Made by a program: the position numbers and the translations under genes. A model generated the notes under the pieces. That model saw nothing but the letters and a program-made list of their open reading frames with translations, made no database searches and had not been told where the DNA came from. A DNA stretch of 64,000 bases from Dromaius novaehollandiae (Eukaryota; Chordata; Aves; Casuariiformes; Dromaiidae): assembly GCF_036370855.1 (NCBI RefSeq), contig NC_088099.1:77169218-77233217 (forward strand). The letters run 5' to 3'. Below, piece after piece: positions 1 through 13,060 of this stretch (its first letter is position 1; every line of letters starts with the position of its first letter).

Positions 1-1056
1 AGATTTCAGACTTGTTTCTTTCTTCCCTGCTAGGTGGTTCTATCATAGAGGTGCTAATCAGCACTTCTTGGAAAAGAAGAATGGCCTAGTGTCAAAAATG
101 CAAAGCTGAAGGATATCAGTTCCATTGTAAAGTCAAGGCGAGACATTTTCACTACCTCACAGGAAGTGTCATGCATACGCTGAAACTGTCAGCTGCTCAA
201 GTACTACAGCAGTTGAGTGGAGATATTGCATAAGTATACATTATCCAAAGAGACTTAAATCCATAGTAAGGATTTTTTTTTCTTTTTTTTAGTGATGTTT
301 GAATCATACTCTGTTTACTTTTATTATGTCAGTAACAGTGTAAAGCTCTGAAGTTCAGCCTTGTAAAGATAAATCTACTTTAAAGTTTTATCTCAGAGAG
401 AGAAAGCCTCTAAAGCCTATTTTAGTTTAAAATGTAATTGAAAGTTTGATTCTCTTGATGAGTCCTTTAGGGTACATGTTCAGCGTGCTATGTAGAGAAT
501 TAGCCATGCAAGTCCCATTACTGCTAATGGTACTACTGATTCCCTGCGCGTCATACTGAATATTTACACCTTTTTTAGTATTTAGATTGGCTGTTAAAAT
601 ATCAGTTTCTCACTGTTACAATCATCTGTTATATAAAAAGATTTCATAAACCTGTGGAAAAGACAATGTTTAGCTAAAGATATTTAATGCTATTTTAAAA
701 ATATTGTTGTTAATATTTTGAATGTAAGCCTGAATTGTGACTAAAATGGCGTCATTTCTCCCCTCAGAAATAATAAATTGGATTAATGTTCTGTAGGGCA
801 CTGTGCATATAGATATTTGCTTTGTGTGCAAAAGCTCTGGATGTCAGAGAAACTGAAGAGAGGCATTAGCTTATGCTTAGGTGGTACAGAGAGTGGGTTA
901 TTTTAGTGGTTTTAAATGTGGGGGGAAATCCACAGGATGGATTTCAGTCCTTTATGAGTGGTCCTTTTCTATATCAGCCACAGACAGGTAAATTGCTGGG
1001 CAAAAAGATCTTTAATTGGTGTGTGACACTGACAACCTTGCACATCAATAGCATCA

Positions 1057-1112
1057 TTTGACTGGATCTTATTTCATTTGACTGGATCTTATTTTGACTG
1101 GATCTTATTTTC
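1057..1112. repeat. Three tandem copies of a 17-20 bp unit
   Basis: Three head-to-tail copies of ttgactggatcttattt, the first separated from the second by two extra bases. Confidence 0.85.
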
Positions 1113-4100
1113 AGCCTGCCTGACTGCTTCTTGCTGAAGGTCATTTCTGAGATGAAAAACAGTCCCAAAGTGAATGGGATGGAGATGATGAACACAAAAC
1201 AGCTTTTATAAACCACAAGCCTCTACAGAAACTGAGGCAACATTTCTATGGATCTAAGTGCAAAGCCTGTTCTCCAACTTCCTTTTGCATATAGTTGCTT
1301 AGGTCTCTCGGATGTTCCTCTAAATCGTGATTCTTAATGTGGCTGTGATTTTCTTAGGCTTTTACTATGGGTTTTACTGCTCCACTGCTACACTTACTAT
1401 GATTTGCCCCATTTCTTGCTATGGCTGCCCCTGAACAATAATAATTGTCATTATTTTCCCAAGAACAACACCAAAATTTTGGAGGTAGAGTGGGATAGCA
1501 GTCATTCAACACCCAAGGAGTACTACTCAGACCACCACTATTTTTCTCCTTCTCCATTCCTCTTGTGAAAAGTTGTCAACTTCCCTTCACTGCTCCACTT
1601 CACTCCTCAACATCAGGCCTAGGAAGCAGAGGGAGAATCTGCTATAGATGCTTTCACTTCACTATCAGAAAGTTTAGAGGTGCAAACTTGATGTGGAGAG
1701 TGGCTAGATGTGGGGGCTGACAAGATGTGGAACAGAATTGATGCAGTTCCTGGGTGAGGGCAGAATAAACCTGAACAATGGGGAGGAAGGACTACAGTGA
1801 AAATAGGAGGGAGTACAGACTCAGTTTGTTTGTCTGGGAAGTCTAGCAGCTTTATAATGCAGTAGACATGTGGGAGGAAAACAGCTCAAAAAAACAAGAC
1901 AGAGCAAGCATTAAAATTGTACATTGGCATATTTTTAATCTAATGCTGTACAGGTTAAACTCTTGGTTTGGGGGATGTGGCTCAGGGGTTTGCCAAATTG
2001 GAGTTTGGCCCTCCTGAAGATGACTCTTAGTATCTGAATGAATGAGATGAAAGTTTACCTAGAATTTAAAAGTGCTATGCTCAACCTAGGATGATTTCAG
2101 AGCTGATGACTACAGAAATTTCCAGGGGCCAGTTTAACTCAGTCTTACTATATTCACAGTAATGGAGTCACAGTAGAGGCTGATGTTCAGAATGTTACAA
2201 ATGAGATTCCTTTAGAGTAATTTAGACTCCAATTACTCTAGAAGATTTCTGAAGACATGCTAATGCTACACATACATGTGCCACTTCATGAATGTCTTCA
2301 AAATATATTTCAGGAGAACTAGTTGGTCCTTCCTGAACTCCCTCACTGTAGCCCTCTTCCCTCTATGACTTGTATTCTAGGTGGTAGAAAGGCATGTACT
2401 GAGCACAAAGACTTGTTCCACCAATTGATACTGTTAATGCAGTACCCATTTCCAGAACCAGAAGCTCTTTACGGATAGTGAGTTCGAGTAAAAAGGCTGC
2501 ACACAGATGCAAGTGGAGTAGCAATAAAATGACTTGCACTTCCTTCGGAAGTCCATTGCCTTGACAGGTAGTTCCACAAATAAGGAGCGTAAGTGGGATC
2601 ATAGTTTGGCTCTGCATCATTTGCATGAGGAAAGAAGCTTTCATGGAGCCATAGGATGAACTTGCTGATGAGGATTCTGAAATCTGCCATGTTTCAGTCC
2701 ATAACCTACACATTTTTCTTGTTTTAATAGTCTTGTTCTGTCTTTGCATTGTTATTTTCAGAGTAGTCTGCCACTAGTCTCTTCTCCCTGTCATTCTTGT
2801 CCCTTCCCCAACTCTCTTCCACTATGTATGACTCATCCCTGAGCCTTTTACTTTATCTTTTCATATATCCAAATGCCCTAGATGGATACTGTTCTCTGGC
2901 AGACTTAGAAGCCCTGTAACATTGCTGAAAGCACTTATAATAATATGTAGTAATGGTATCAGTATTGTAAGGAGCAGAAGAAGTATAGTTTCACTTCCAT
3001 GCATAGCTGAAACAAAGGACCATCAGACAGCACTAGTGACCACCATAACACTGAAGATAATCAATTGTCAGTCATCAAAACTCTTCCCTTCAACAAGAAC
3101 AAAAATGTCAGAGAGGCGTTGCACATCTAAGGCTATCATTCTGATGCAGGCTCTTTTCTAATCAGTACTTTGGATCTGTCCATGAATTGTAAGGCAAGAA
3201 TGCTTTTCCCTTCCTCTGCTTGTATGATCAGCATCAAGTGGGAGGAATGTGCTTACTCTCTTTCCCATGAGGCTGTCTTAGACTTTCTGAACCCATTTGA
3301 AAAATAAGTCTATCCAGGACACCCTGGATTCTGTTCTCAGCATAGTGCCGGTTGCTTCATCAAATTTCTTTTTAGAAGATAAGACTGGCAGTATGTCTTG
3401 AGACAATACTGGTAGTATGTTTCTTCCCCACAAGAGCGATGTCCAGTCTGGCTGCCGCCTTTCAATAGACATTTTCTTCTAAGGTACAGGGTTATTTGTC
3501 ACTAAGTCTGTGTGGATGCAGACTGAAATATCAAATCAGAACTCTAAAAACAAGTGAGAGAGAAAAAAAAGGTCATTCTGTACAAGGCAATTAACATTGG
3601 GACCTATCTCAATCCAAGAAATGGTAATTCTTAGAGGATGGATTGGCTATACATGGACACAAGCAGATCTGCTGAGATATATTACAAGTAGTGTCAAGTG
3701 AATGCAACTGAAGGGATTTGTAGTTTTTCATTGCCTGATACATGAGGTAATTGTTTGCAGTGATGATGAGTGAAGGTAAAGCCACAACAAAACTGATATG
3801 AAAATGTGCGTGTGTAAGTATTGCTTGGCAATTAGAAATACACTAGAGTTTTTCAACCATGTACTGTCACCTCTCTGTCTTATGAGTGAAAAGGGAACTA
3901 AAGTTTGGATAAACACATCATTAAGACTCAGTCCATTTCCTGCCAATGCACAGTATTGACAGTATTTAGCAAAATTACAATATGTAGTCCAAGATCCACA
4001 TTTGACAGGGGTGGCTAATGAACCCTCAGGTAGTGTACTGATAGTTTTTCTCTGCTGTAGGCATTATTGCTGTGATCTGTGACCGAGCTCCATTTTAACT

Positions 4101-6453
4101 ACACAGAAGGGTATTAGAGACTGGGCAGTTACTGGAAACATTGGCTGACTTGTGTGCAGAGAAAGAAGGGGAATTTTATCACCTAATACTTAAATCACTC
4201 TCACATAGCTTGTATGTAGAATTTTACCACAAACTTCCTGGTTGCAAGAGTAACTTACACAGCCCAAGCATTCAGCTTAAAAGGGGACTTATAATGACAA
4301 ACTGAGTGTACAAGGCAAGGGAGAACTGTAGAGCCAAAACAAGTTGAGGCAGACAAAAGCAAGAGGCTGAGGACACTGGGAATGGCAAGTAAAAGAAGGA
4401 AAAGAAAAGAAAAAAAATCCCCAGATTTCACCTATGTAAAAAAGTAGTAAAGAGTGTAATCCCCATCATCGTAAGCTGTAAGGTACCAAATGCACATTCA
4501 GAGCATTTTCAGGGCCAGAAGAACAAATGAAAAGTAGATGCTCGGAAAGGGGGAGTCAGGTAAGGGCTGCGGCAGGCAGATGCAGGCAGTTCTATGCACA
4601 GCAAAATTAATGAAGGCAGCTTTCCTGAGGGTATTTATCTCAGGACTGCACTGTGTGAATTCAGATGTTAGCACAGTGTTCATGTTTCAGCCTCTACTTT
4701 GGTGGGGGCATTAACAGGGCTTTCTCCTCTCCCCAGTATTCCTGAAACTCGAATAAGCTTCTTATCTATCAAACCTCTACTTTTCTGTCATATTTGGTTG
4801 AAATTGCCCAGTACGTTCAAAAGTTATTAGTGGGTATCTGAGGGACAGATGGATTGCATAGTATCATAAACTTCATTTGCTTAGGAAACTAGGCCAAAGG
4901 GGATATTGAACAATGTCATAGGGGTTCATGGTACAGATGGCTCATGTAGAACAATTTAAAGAGAAAAAGGTGTTCTTCGGAATAAATAAGGGAGATTCCT
5001 GAGGTAAAAAAGCACATTTTTGTATAATTAAGGACTGTATCCTAATGCGCATGAAGAGGCAAAAATAAGTTTCTTCAGGCACAGAAGAATGTTCTTGGTC
5101 CATGTATTTCCTAAGTTCTAAATGCTTGACTTCAGCTAAATAACTTTTTTAACAGTTTTTTTTTTAATATATGTATCAAATACAGCAACTGTTCAAGTGG
5201 GAATTTATTTTTTAATAGAATCGACTCCTCGTATTTGTATAGGCTTTGGAAGTAGAAACATTTCTATATTATCGTCATCTATCTTTTGAGGCAGAGACAG
5301 ATATTTTTACTTTGGTAATTCTGATATCAAGGTGTAGGCAGTTTTACAATAATCCGAATATATTTAAGGTGTGCAGTTCATTTTTGTACCTAATGAATAA
5401 CTGTGTGCCTGAGTGGGTGGATGGAAAATAAGAACCTCTCGGATTACACAGAGAAGGTGAAACATGTTACATTTATGCACGCAGTGTATCTGCTCATATT
5501 CTAGTACTTTTGAAATATAAAGTCACTGTTAAATGCCATTTTTAATACATGTGATGGCAATCAGTTTTCTTAAAAAAAAAAGTCTCTACATTTTAGAAAC
5601 CTGTACAAGTGTTTTGTTGAATTAAACCAGAAATCAAAATAATTTCCAATCACATTTCTCTTCTGGTCCCTGTGGTGCTGTAGGCGGGGATGCATAATAC
5701 ACAGTGAAACAGAAATTGGCACAGGCTGAAAGGCCTCTAGGTAAAGCAGGCTCTGCCTAGCAGAAGGCAACATATAATTTCTTCTGCACTGAGTGATGTC
5801 CAGTGCCTTTGTCTGTAGCTGCCCCACATGGGTACTAAACACAAGCTACCAGATGCTTTGCTCACACCCAGCTAAAGCTAATTGCACTAACAAATAATTA
5901 ATGGTAAAACAATGACTGGGAACCTTAAAGCAAATTAAGAAGTTTATTATCAAGAGAGTACCGTGGAAACAGTTAAACAGCCTACATCAGAGTCTGAGGC
6001 ACAAAACATGAAGAATAACTTTTGTCAGAAATTCAGTGCCAAGAGGACTGCAGAGACTTCTGAAGTTATAGAGGAGTGTATGAAGCAAGAGAGTCTTTTG
6101 TCCCCATTTCCATGCTGGAAGGCTGGAAGGCTGGAGAGCTTTCCACAGTGCTGCCAGCTAATGTTCCCAGGAGGACTCAGCCAAAGGCAGACAACTCCAT
6201 CAGGATGGTCACTGTCATGAAGAGCAGCTGCTGTCCACGTTGCACAGCTAAGCAACAACTGTAACTAAGCAAGAACTAACTAACTGGAGTTTGGAGAAGA
6301 AACTGCTCCATAGATAAAGTCTTTGTTGGAAGGTCTACAGAGCTTTCCTTCTTTCCAGCTGTCACATTCATGTTTCTCCAAGGCACAGGTAGACTGGTGC
6401 AATGAAATTTTCTATATTCTTTAGCCCTTTCTTGGTGAAGACAGCAAAAAAAT

Positions 6454-6692
6454 GGCTCCTTCATTTGTAAGGAAAGTTATGTGTTGATATAAATTATCTG
6501 GAAGAAAAAATAACTATCCCTTGGAAATCACCCATGATATCTAGTGTATCATTGTTTTATTTAGTCCTTCCTCCTTATGGACAACATAGAAGGATCCTTC
6601 ATTTGTAAGGAACATTTCATGCTGATGTAAGTTTTCTGGGAGAAAAACCTCCCTTGGATATCATGTATGACAACTAGTTTGGCATTGATCTA
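6454..6692. repeat. Diverged 138-bp tandem duplication
   Basis: Copy one (about 6454-6556) and copy two (6592-6692) share ccttcatttgtaaggaa, then a gctgatgtaa/gttgatataa stretch, tctggaagaaaaa/tctgggagaaaaa, and cccttgga followed by an ATATC-like segment. The offset is 138 bases. Confidence 0.7.
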
Positions 6693-9600
6693 ATTGCTTT
6701 ATATTTTTTTGCCAGATAATTTTGATACAAAATATGAAACAAGATACCTGTAAATCACTTCTGAAAGAGCCTCAGAACTCGGAGTATTTCCAGACCATGT
6801 ATTATGCCTTTCAGAACAATTTCATTCAGCCTATGTATAAACTTGCACTGCATGTCTTACAAACAGGAAAAATTATCTAATTCAGCATTTATTTATTGCT
6901 GCATATTGATACAGAAAACCATGTATTGCAGCATTCTCATCCTTTTTGCTAAAAACAATATATTTAATGAGAAAGAAGAAAGTATGAAAATAAATTCAAG
7001 AGGTTGTTCATTTAAATAGCTTTTAAATTAAACATTTTAATTTTGTGAATAAACTCTACATTCTGATGTCTGATACCTGGAATAAATCTTGACAGATCTT
7101 TGATATCTTTGTAATTGTAGGTAGATTCAGTTATAATGGTACATCTGCCATCTCGTATATGTCTGGCTCTCACGACTCTCTTTTCTCAACATAGAATTGC
7201 ATCTTAAATTCTGTGCTCAGTACTTTGTGTACCTGGAATGAATGAATCCTGTGAAGGGGTGAGAATAGAGGGAAAGCAGATATGCTATTTCTTGGCTTTC
7301 AGGTCCCACATGAAAAAGTAGCTTTAATAAAAAATGCTGATATCAATGTCTAGCCCCCCCCTTATCAAAGTAACCTCTCTCCAAAATATACATACACATT
7401 AAAAAGTCAGAAATAATTTTAAAATATTGAAATATTAGTTTTAAGTGCCTTTCTATAGGATAGTAGAACGAAGGAAAGGGAAAGGGAAGAGAAGATTTAT
7501 AGTATGAAACAAGGCTGGTACCTGGGAAGAGGTATATTCCAGAAATGGAACAGCTTACACTGTTCAGCATTTCAACAGGCGATATGACAGAGGCTAACAG
7601 CCCTACTGAAAACTCCCATGTTTTCCTGCTTGACAAGGAAGAGTTTAGCATATGCTTTCTCCCTTGTAATAGCTACCTTGGTCACAGCAAGTGAGGCTGC
7701 TACCCAGGCTCAACGCTCGTCTAAATTATGCCAAATAGCTACATCCCAGGCTTAGAGGGTCTGTCATTTTCAATCAGAGCTAGATTTAGCATTTTCAAGC
7801 CTTCAAATTGTTTTCCTTTTATTTCAGACTGAGCCATGGTCATGCTATTGTGCAGATAGCGTTACCTAAGGCTTAGGGAAGGACAGGTAAACTGATGTTT
7901 GTAGATGAATCTTATCTGATTTATTTTAAATTTTGAGAAGTGAGTGGGAAGAAGCAGCATGAACTTCAGGTCATTCTTGCTTCCTGTGATTGATATCCAG
8001 CTGCTACCATCTTTGAATTCTGGTAGTTACTTTGTTTATCTTTTCAAGGTTGCCCATGCAAGAAAAAAGAGACAGAAACTTGATTTTAAAATGACACACC
8101 TCTAAAATTGGTGGGGTTTGGAATATCTGTCACTGAAAGGTAGTGCATGAGATAACTGGCAAGTGCAATATACATCAAGATAAACCTCAGAATTTCCCAA
8201 GGATTTCAATGATATCCTGAAAAGTCTGGGAAAAGAGGTGGGTGCCTAGACCAAACTTTGGCATCTGTTTGCCATACGTTTCCACTAAGGAAATGAAATA
8301 AGTGTTAGAAAGATCTGCAAGAGTTAAAAGGCAGGAGGCACCAAGTTAAAAGTAGCAGAAATTGACTTGCCTGGAGCCTAGCTAGCTGGGGCTTCACAGG
8401 TTCAAAATGGAGTGCCATTAATGCAATTTATATTAAGTGTTTCCGAAGCAGAATGGCACTGTCCTCACAGAAGCCATATGTGGTCCATGTGTCTACATCC
8501 ATCCAAGAATTCCAAGTAAGACTGGATTGCCCACAGAAGGATACAGCGTAGAGCAGAAACACCAAGAAGTTACAAGCATAGGAGAGGAAGGTGACAGACA
8601 TGTGGCGAAATAGGTCATGAGTAACACAGGGTGCAGACTAGCATGAGATAATCCTAGAAAACAAAAATATCAGTGTGTGCTAACATTCAGCTCATGCTGA
8701 ATCTCCGGATACAGACAACTGGCAGTGAAATCAAGATGAAAGCTATGTGCTCAAGTAGCTGGGCAACCACTGGAAAGATGAAGTCACTGAACAGGGGCCT
8801 GTGTGGAAGCAATGGGAACAAAACCAAAGAAGACTTAGAGCAAATAGCAAGAAACATTGCAGAAATTGGAACATAAATATGTACAGTAACCTGGATAACA
8901 GTGTATAAAAGCTATATGTAAAGGTATACCTATTAGAAGCTAATATAGCTATCTGCTGCAGAAAACTCAAAATCCATAATATATTATTATTACTGTGGCT
9001 ATTGACATTATTGTTCAGGTCTAGTTTTTGAGTTGGTGAAATTGGAGTAGCTCTATTAAACTAATGGAGGCAGCAATTTGCTCCAGAAGCAGGATCAGGT
9101 CTTGCCTGTTTGCACTGAACCTTTCTTTATCAAGATGGTATGTAAAAAGATACCTCTGTTGGTGCATGAATATGTAATAGTTGGCTGGGTCAGTGATGCA
9201 GATAGCTGTAGCAATCTTGATATGGATGTTAGTAAGACTGGATGAATTATTCATTGTAAATAAATTACAGGATAATTTTAATTGTTTTTCTGTTTAGAAA
9301 TCATTCAGCTGATCTTGATTTCTGAGAGTAGATTGATTTTCAGAGTCTTCACCTAAAGATTTAGAAGAAGAATTTTCTGTCTACGCCTGTGAGTTGTTCA
9401 CTTTGACTATTTGCTACTTGTGAGTTATGATTGGTCACTTAAAATGCATTGTAATTTTTCTGCTCTGTAGCTGAATACTGGAGTTTGGATAGAGAAGTAT
9501 AGCATGATTACTAATGATTAGTGAATAGAACATATTCTTAATTATGCATGGATAGTCATGTTTGCATCTGAGAATTCATCTGAAGACAGCCATTCCCAAC

Positions 9601-10189
9601 ACATTTATGCCAATAAAAATCAGAGGTAACAAATAAAGAGGAGCATGAAGTTGACCAGTGAAAGGTATATTCAGAATCCGAATACCATTTCATACTGTTT
9701 TTGCATCATTTATTATGTTCTGAATTTTGGCTTGTCATTGACACATGCAGAAGCTCAGGACACAGTCACATATTGTGTGCTGTTCCTGGATCTGGATGAT
9801 GTTTGTAGGTCAATGTAGAAAATTGTCAGGAAAATATAGTTCCCTCTCATTCAAAGCCAGAAAGAACTGTTAATCAATTTAGGCAGTTCTTGTGCATAAA
9901 GATCATGAAAACTCATCTATGCACTGAGCCCCAGAACTTAAGACTTCCTGGAGCATTTCAATCTGCCAGGTCTAAGCTGTTTGGCTCCATCAAGGCTTAC
10001 ATCCCCTTCAATAGCTGGGAAGTAACTAGCTACGCTAGTTTCAGCTTAACTTATGATGATCCGTGAGTTCTTCTTTGATTCCCTGCTCTGAAGTCAGCCT
10101 TCCATCCTATAAGACTGTATTTCTTACTCCCCGATGTATGTCCTCACCTCTCCCTACAATTTTTAATATGCTTTTTTAATCAGGTAATT

Positions 10190-11170
10190 CAGATCACTCT
10201 CTACAAGTCCCCTGTTTTCATTGTTTACCATCCCACTTGTTTTTGTATCCTCTGCAAAATTCATCAGCAGAAACTGTGTAGCATTGACAAAATCATTCAT
10301 TAATAGACTGATAAGAACCAATTCCCTGTTTGTATCCTTTTAGGTCCATATTATGTGATGTTTGAAATAATGTTCCATGCTCAAAGGACTCGAAGACACA
10401 GGCCTGTGAATACACTGTATGAACACAGTTGTCTTTGTGAACCTGTGAACAAAAGGAAAACTGAAGAAAATAAAATAAAGAAGGTTTGTTTCACAAAACC
10501 TGCTTTCCATGAAATCGTATTGATTGTCATTAATTGTACCTGAAGCATTCAATTCTATTGTTGATGGGCTCTTAAATGAATCATCTCATTATTTATCCAG
10601 ATAGAGCATCTGACTAATAGGTCTATATTTTCCTGGATCATCCCTCCACTGTTTCTTAATATTTAGAATATGCCGGCAATTAAAGTTCTTTAAATTTTTT
10701 TCTAGTTTTCTGTGATGCTTGTGTCCGTCTAGGCTACTTGATTTACGTATGTGTAATTTTAGCTGATTCTGCATGACCTCTTTCCTTGTTCTGTTGCATC
10801 TACAACATTTTACTAGATAGATTTCTTCTCCTCCTTCATTCTGAAATCAGAAAGGAAATAGCATCTGTCTTTTCTGAGCCTCTGTTTAAAATTGTAATAC
10901 CTGTTTCTAGCAATGGACCAATATATAGTGCAGAAATTTTTTTATCCTAATGTGTTTGTCTTGTTTCCTTCCTTATATTACTGTTTTCAGTAGGATACAT
11001 TTTTAAAATTTGCAGTTTACTGCTGTTATCTACTTTTTTTTGCATCCTTTATGTTTTGATTGCTAATGTTTAACTAGCATTTCTGCATCTTCTTTACTTC
11101 ACATATTCTTTCTCACTCAGCATGATTTTTTTTAATACCCAGTAGAATGTTCTTGAACAATTTCCAATTC
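10190..11170 (-). mobile_element. CR1-clade LINE fragment, reverse-transcriptase region, decayed
   Basis: The minus strand encodes recognisable non-LTR reverse-transcriptase motifs in broken frames. These are RDDPGKYRPIS near 10645-10613 (family DDPGNYRPVS), NDNQYDFMESRFCETNLL near 10,530-10,475 (family NxxQHGFxxxxSCxTNL), a remnant of the QGSVLG motif near 10,330, and FAEDTK at 10258-10241 in place of catalytic FADDT. Scattered nucleotide similarity continues upstream to about 11,170. The element is 5' and 3' truncated and clearly dead. Confidence 0.8.
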
Positions 11171-11579
11171 CTATTAGTATTTCCCACATTAAATTGATGT
11201 TCCTAGCCTGTTATGGCAGCAGTTTTTTAAGCTTAGACAAATTGTCCCTTTCTATTTCTAAGTATGCGTATAACTATTTGGTATCACATTCAATGTATAT
11301 GAAGTAAATGTGAGAGAGTCATGATTACTGGTAGCAAAACAGGCAGGTCTTCATTACTCTCTGAGTGATGTCCGGTAACTATCCTGTCCGCATTGGATGC
11401 AAGATGCTCCATGTTTGAAAAGTATTATTTATTGTTTCTAGAAATTCCAATAAAATAAGGCAAGATATAGCGAATCTTATGATCATATGATGACTGTGAG
11501 ATGCTTTGTAAGCATATTCTAAGGCTCCAGCGATCCTCTCCTTATGAGTTAGGATGTTATATGTCACATATGAAACTAA

Positions 11580-13060
11580 AAGTGGCTTCCAGGAAGGTCT
11601 GGACAGCTACAAATGAATATCTTGAATCCAGTACCAGGCAAATTAATAGAGATCTTAATAAAGGTTTAAATTCATTGACACGTGGATATTGGGGAACTAA
11701 TGTTGAGGAAAGTCATACTTCACAAGTTCATTAGACTTACTGGAGGGAGTCACTGAGCATGTGGAGAATAGTAATGTGGGTGATATAGTGTGCTTAGATT
11801 TTCAAACCCTTTTGACAAGCTTTCTCAACAACAGTTTGCAAAAAAATACAGAAGAAGGAGAGTCCTCTTTCAAACTAAAAACTGATGAAAAGCTCAAAAT
11901 GAAGCATAGGAATATATAATCAGTTTTCACCTTGAAGAAGGGGGAGTTATGTGAGGAAATCCCCCCACAAGGTATTGTGTTGGGCCCATTCTGAACAGAA
12001 CATGAAGGAATATTATGGAAAAGGAGCTGAACAGTGATGTTATAGAGGTTGCTGATGATACAAAATGATTTCAGAGTTACATCTGAAGATGTCAGTGCAG
12101 AGCTGCTGAAGGATCTTGCAAAACCCAATGGCCAGGCCAGAAAATGACATATGCAATTCAGTGTGGATAAACACAAGGTAACTCACATAAGAAAGATGTA
12201 CATGTATAATATGTAATTGTAATAAGTAACTATGTGTCGATAATGCACAACTATATCTATGCAGAAATGAGCTCTAAATTATCTATCATGACTCGTGTAA
12301 GAGACTTTGGAATCAGCATGAATAGTTCTCAGAATACATTAAAGCAGGGTGCAGCAGCTGCCGAAGAATCAAATGAAGTGGTAAAAAATAGAAAATAGAG
12401 CTACAACCTTATAATGACATTTGTAAGTCCACAGCACACCCACAGCCTGAATGCTATGGGCACTTTTGGTCATTTCATCTCAAAAAAATGGAGCGGAGTG
12501 AGAAAGAGAGGCAGAGAGGGCTTCAAAGATGGTCGAAGGGTTGAAGTGAATTCCATACAATGAGAGAACAAATAACCCAAGGAATCTTCAGCCAGAAAAA
12601 GAGATGATGGAGCATGTGGGGAGGACAGAGACCTGTCAAATCATAATACTATGGTTAGAGTGAATAGAGATCAGTTATTGACTCTCTCACAGTACAAGAA
12701 TAAGAGGTCACCGAACAAAATTACCAGGCAGCACATTTAAAATGAACTAAAGACAACTTTCCACACACCACATAATGAAGCTGCAGAATGTAGTGCCACA
12801 GGCAATGGATTGCAGCGGCAAAAGGTATGAATGCATACAAAAAAATTAGGCACATTCAGGGAGCTAGGTCAATTAGTGCTACTAGCACAATGGTGCAGCC
12901 TCTGGCTCACGTAGTCTCTGAGCTGCTGCGCTGGGACTAAAGGCAAGTCCAGGCTATACATCCCATTTCCTTATGTTCTGCTCAGCAACTTGTACTGGCT
13001 GCTGTCAGGCAGAATGCTGGGCTAGACAGACCCTTGTTTGGAACTAGTGCAGTGGTCCTC
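11580..13060 (+). mobile_element. CR1-clade LINE fragment, reverse transcriptase to 3' end, decayed
   Basis: In broken plus-strand frames: GDIVCLDF at 11779-11802 (family DIVYLDFSKAFD), PQGIVLGP at 11965-11988, catalytic VADDTK at 12048-12065 and FSVDKHKVTH at 12157-12186. These come in the order expected for CR1 reverse transcriptase. The distal part (about 12,300-13,050) keeps the C-terminal and 3' UTR-like sequence, ending in the gctgggctagacagaccc-type block typical of sauropsid CR1. Many stops and indels show great age. Confidence 0.85.

Larger units (their letters stand above)
1..10190. other. AT-rich intergenic DNA on the NR4A3 3' side
   Basis: No gene or RNA recognised on either strand. 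Small tandem repeats occur at 1057-1112 and 6454-6692. In mammals STX17 lies beyond the 3' end of NR4A3, but none of its coding sequence was recognised here. Confidence 0.7.

Noticed and set aside
10190..13060. Single CR1 insertion inverted by twin priming
   Set aside because: The two fragments overlap over several hundred bases of reverse-transcriptase sequence, which twin priming does not produce.
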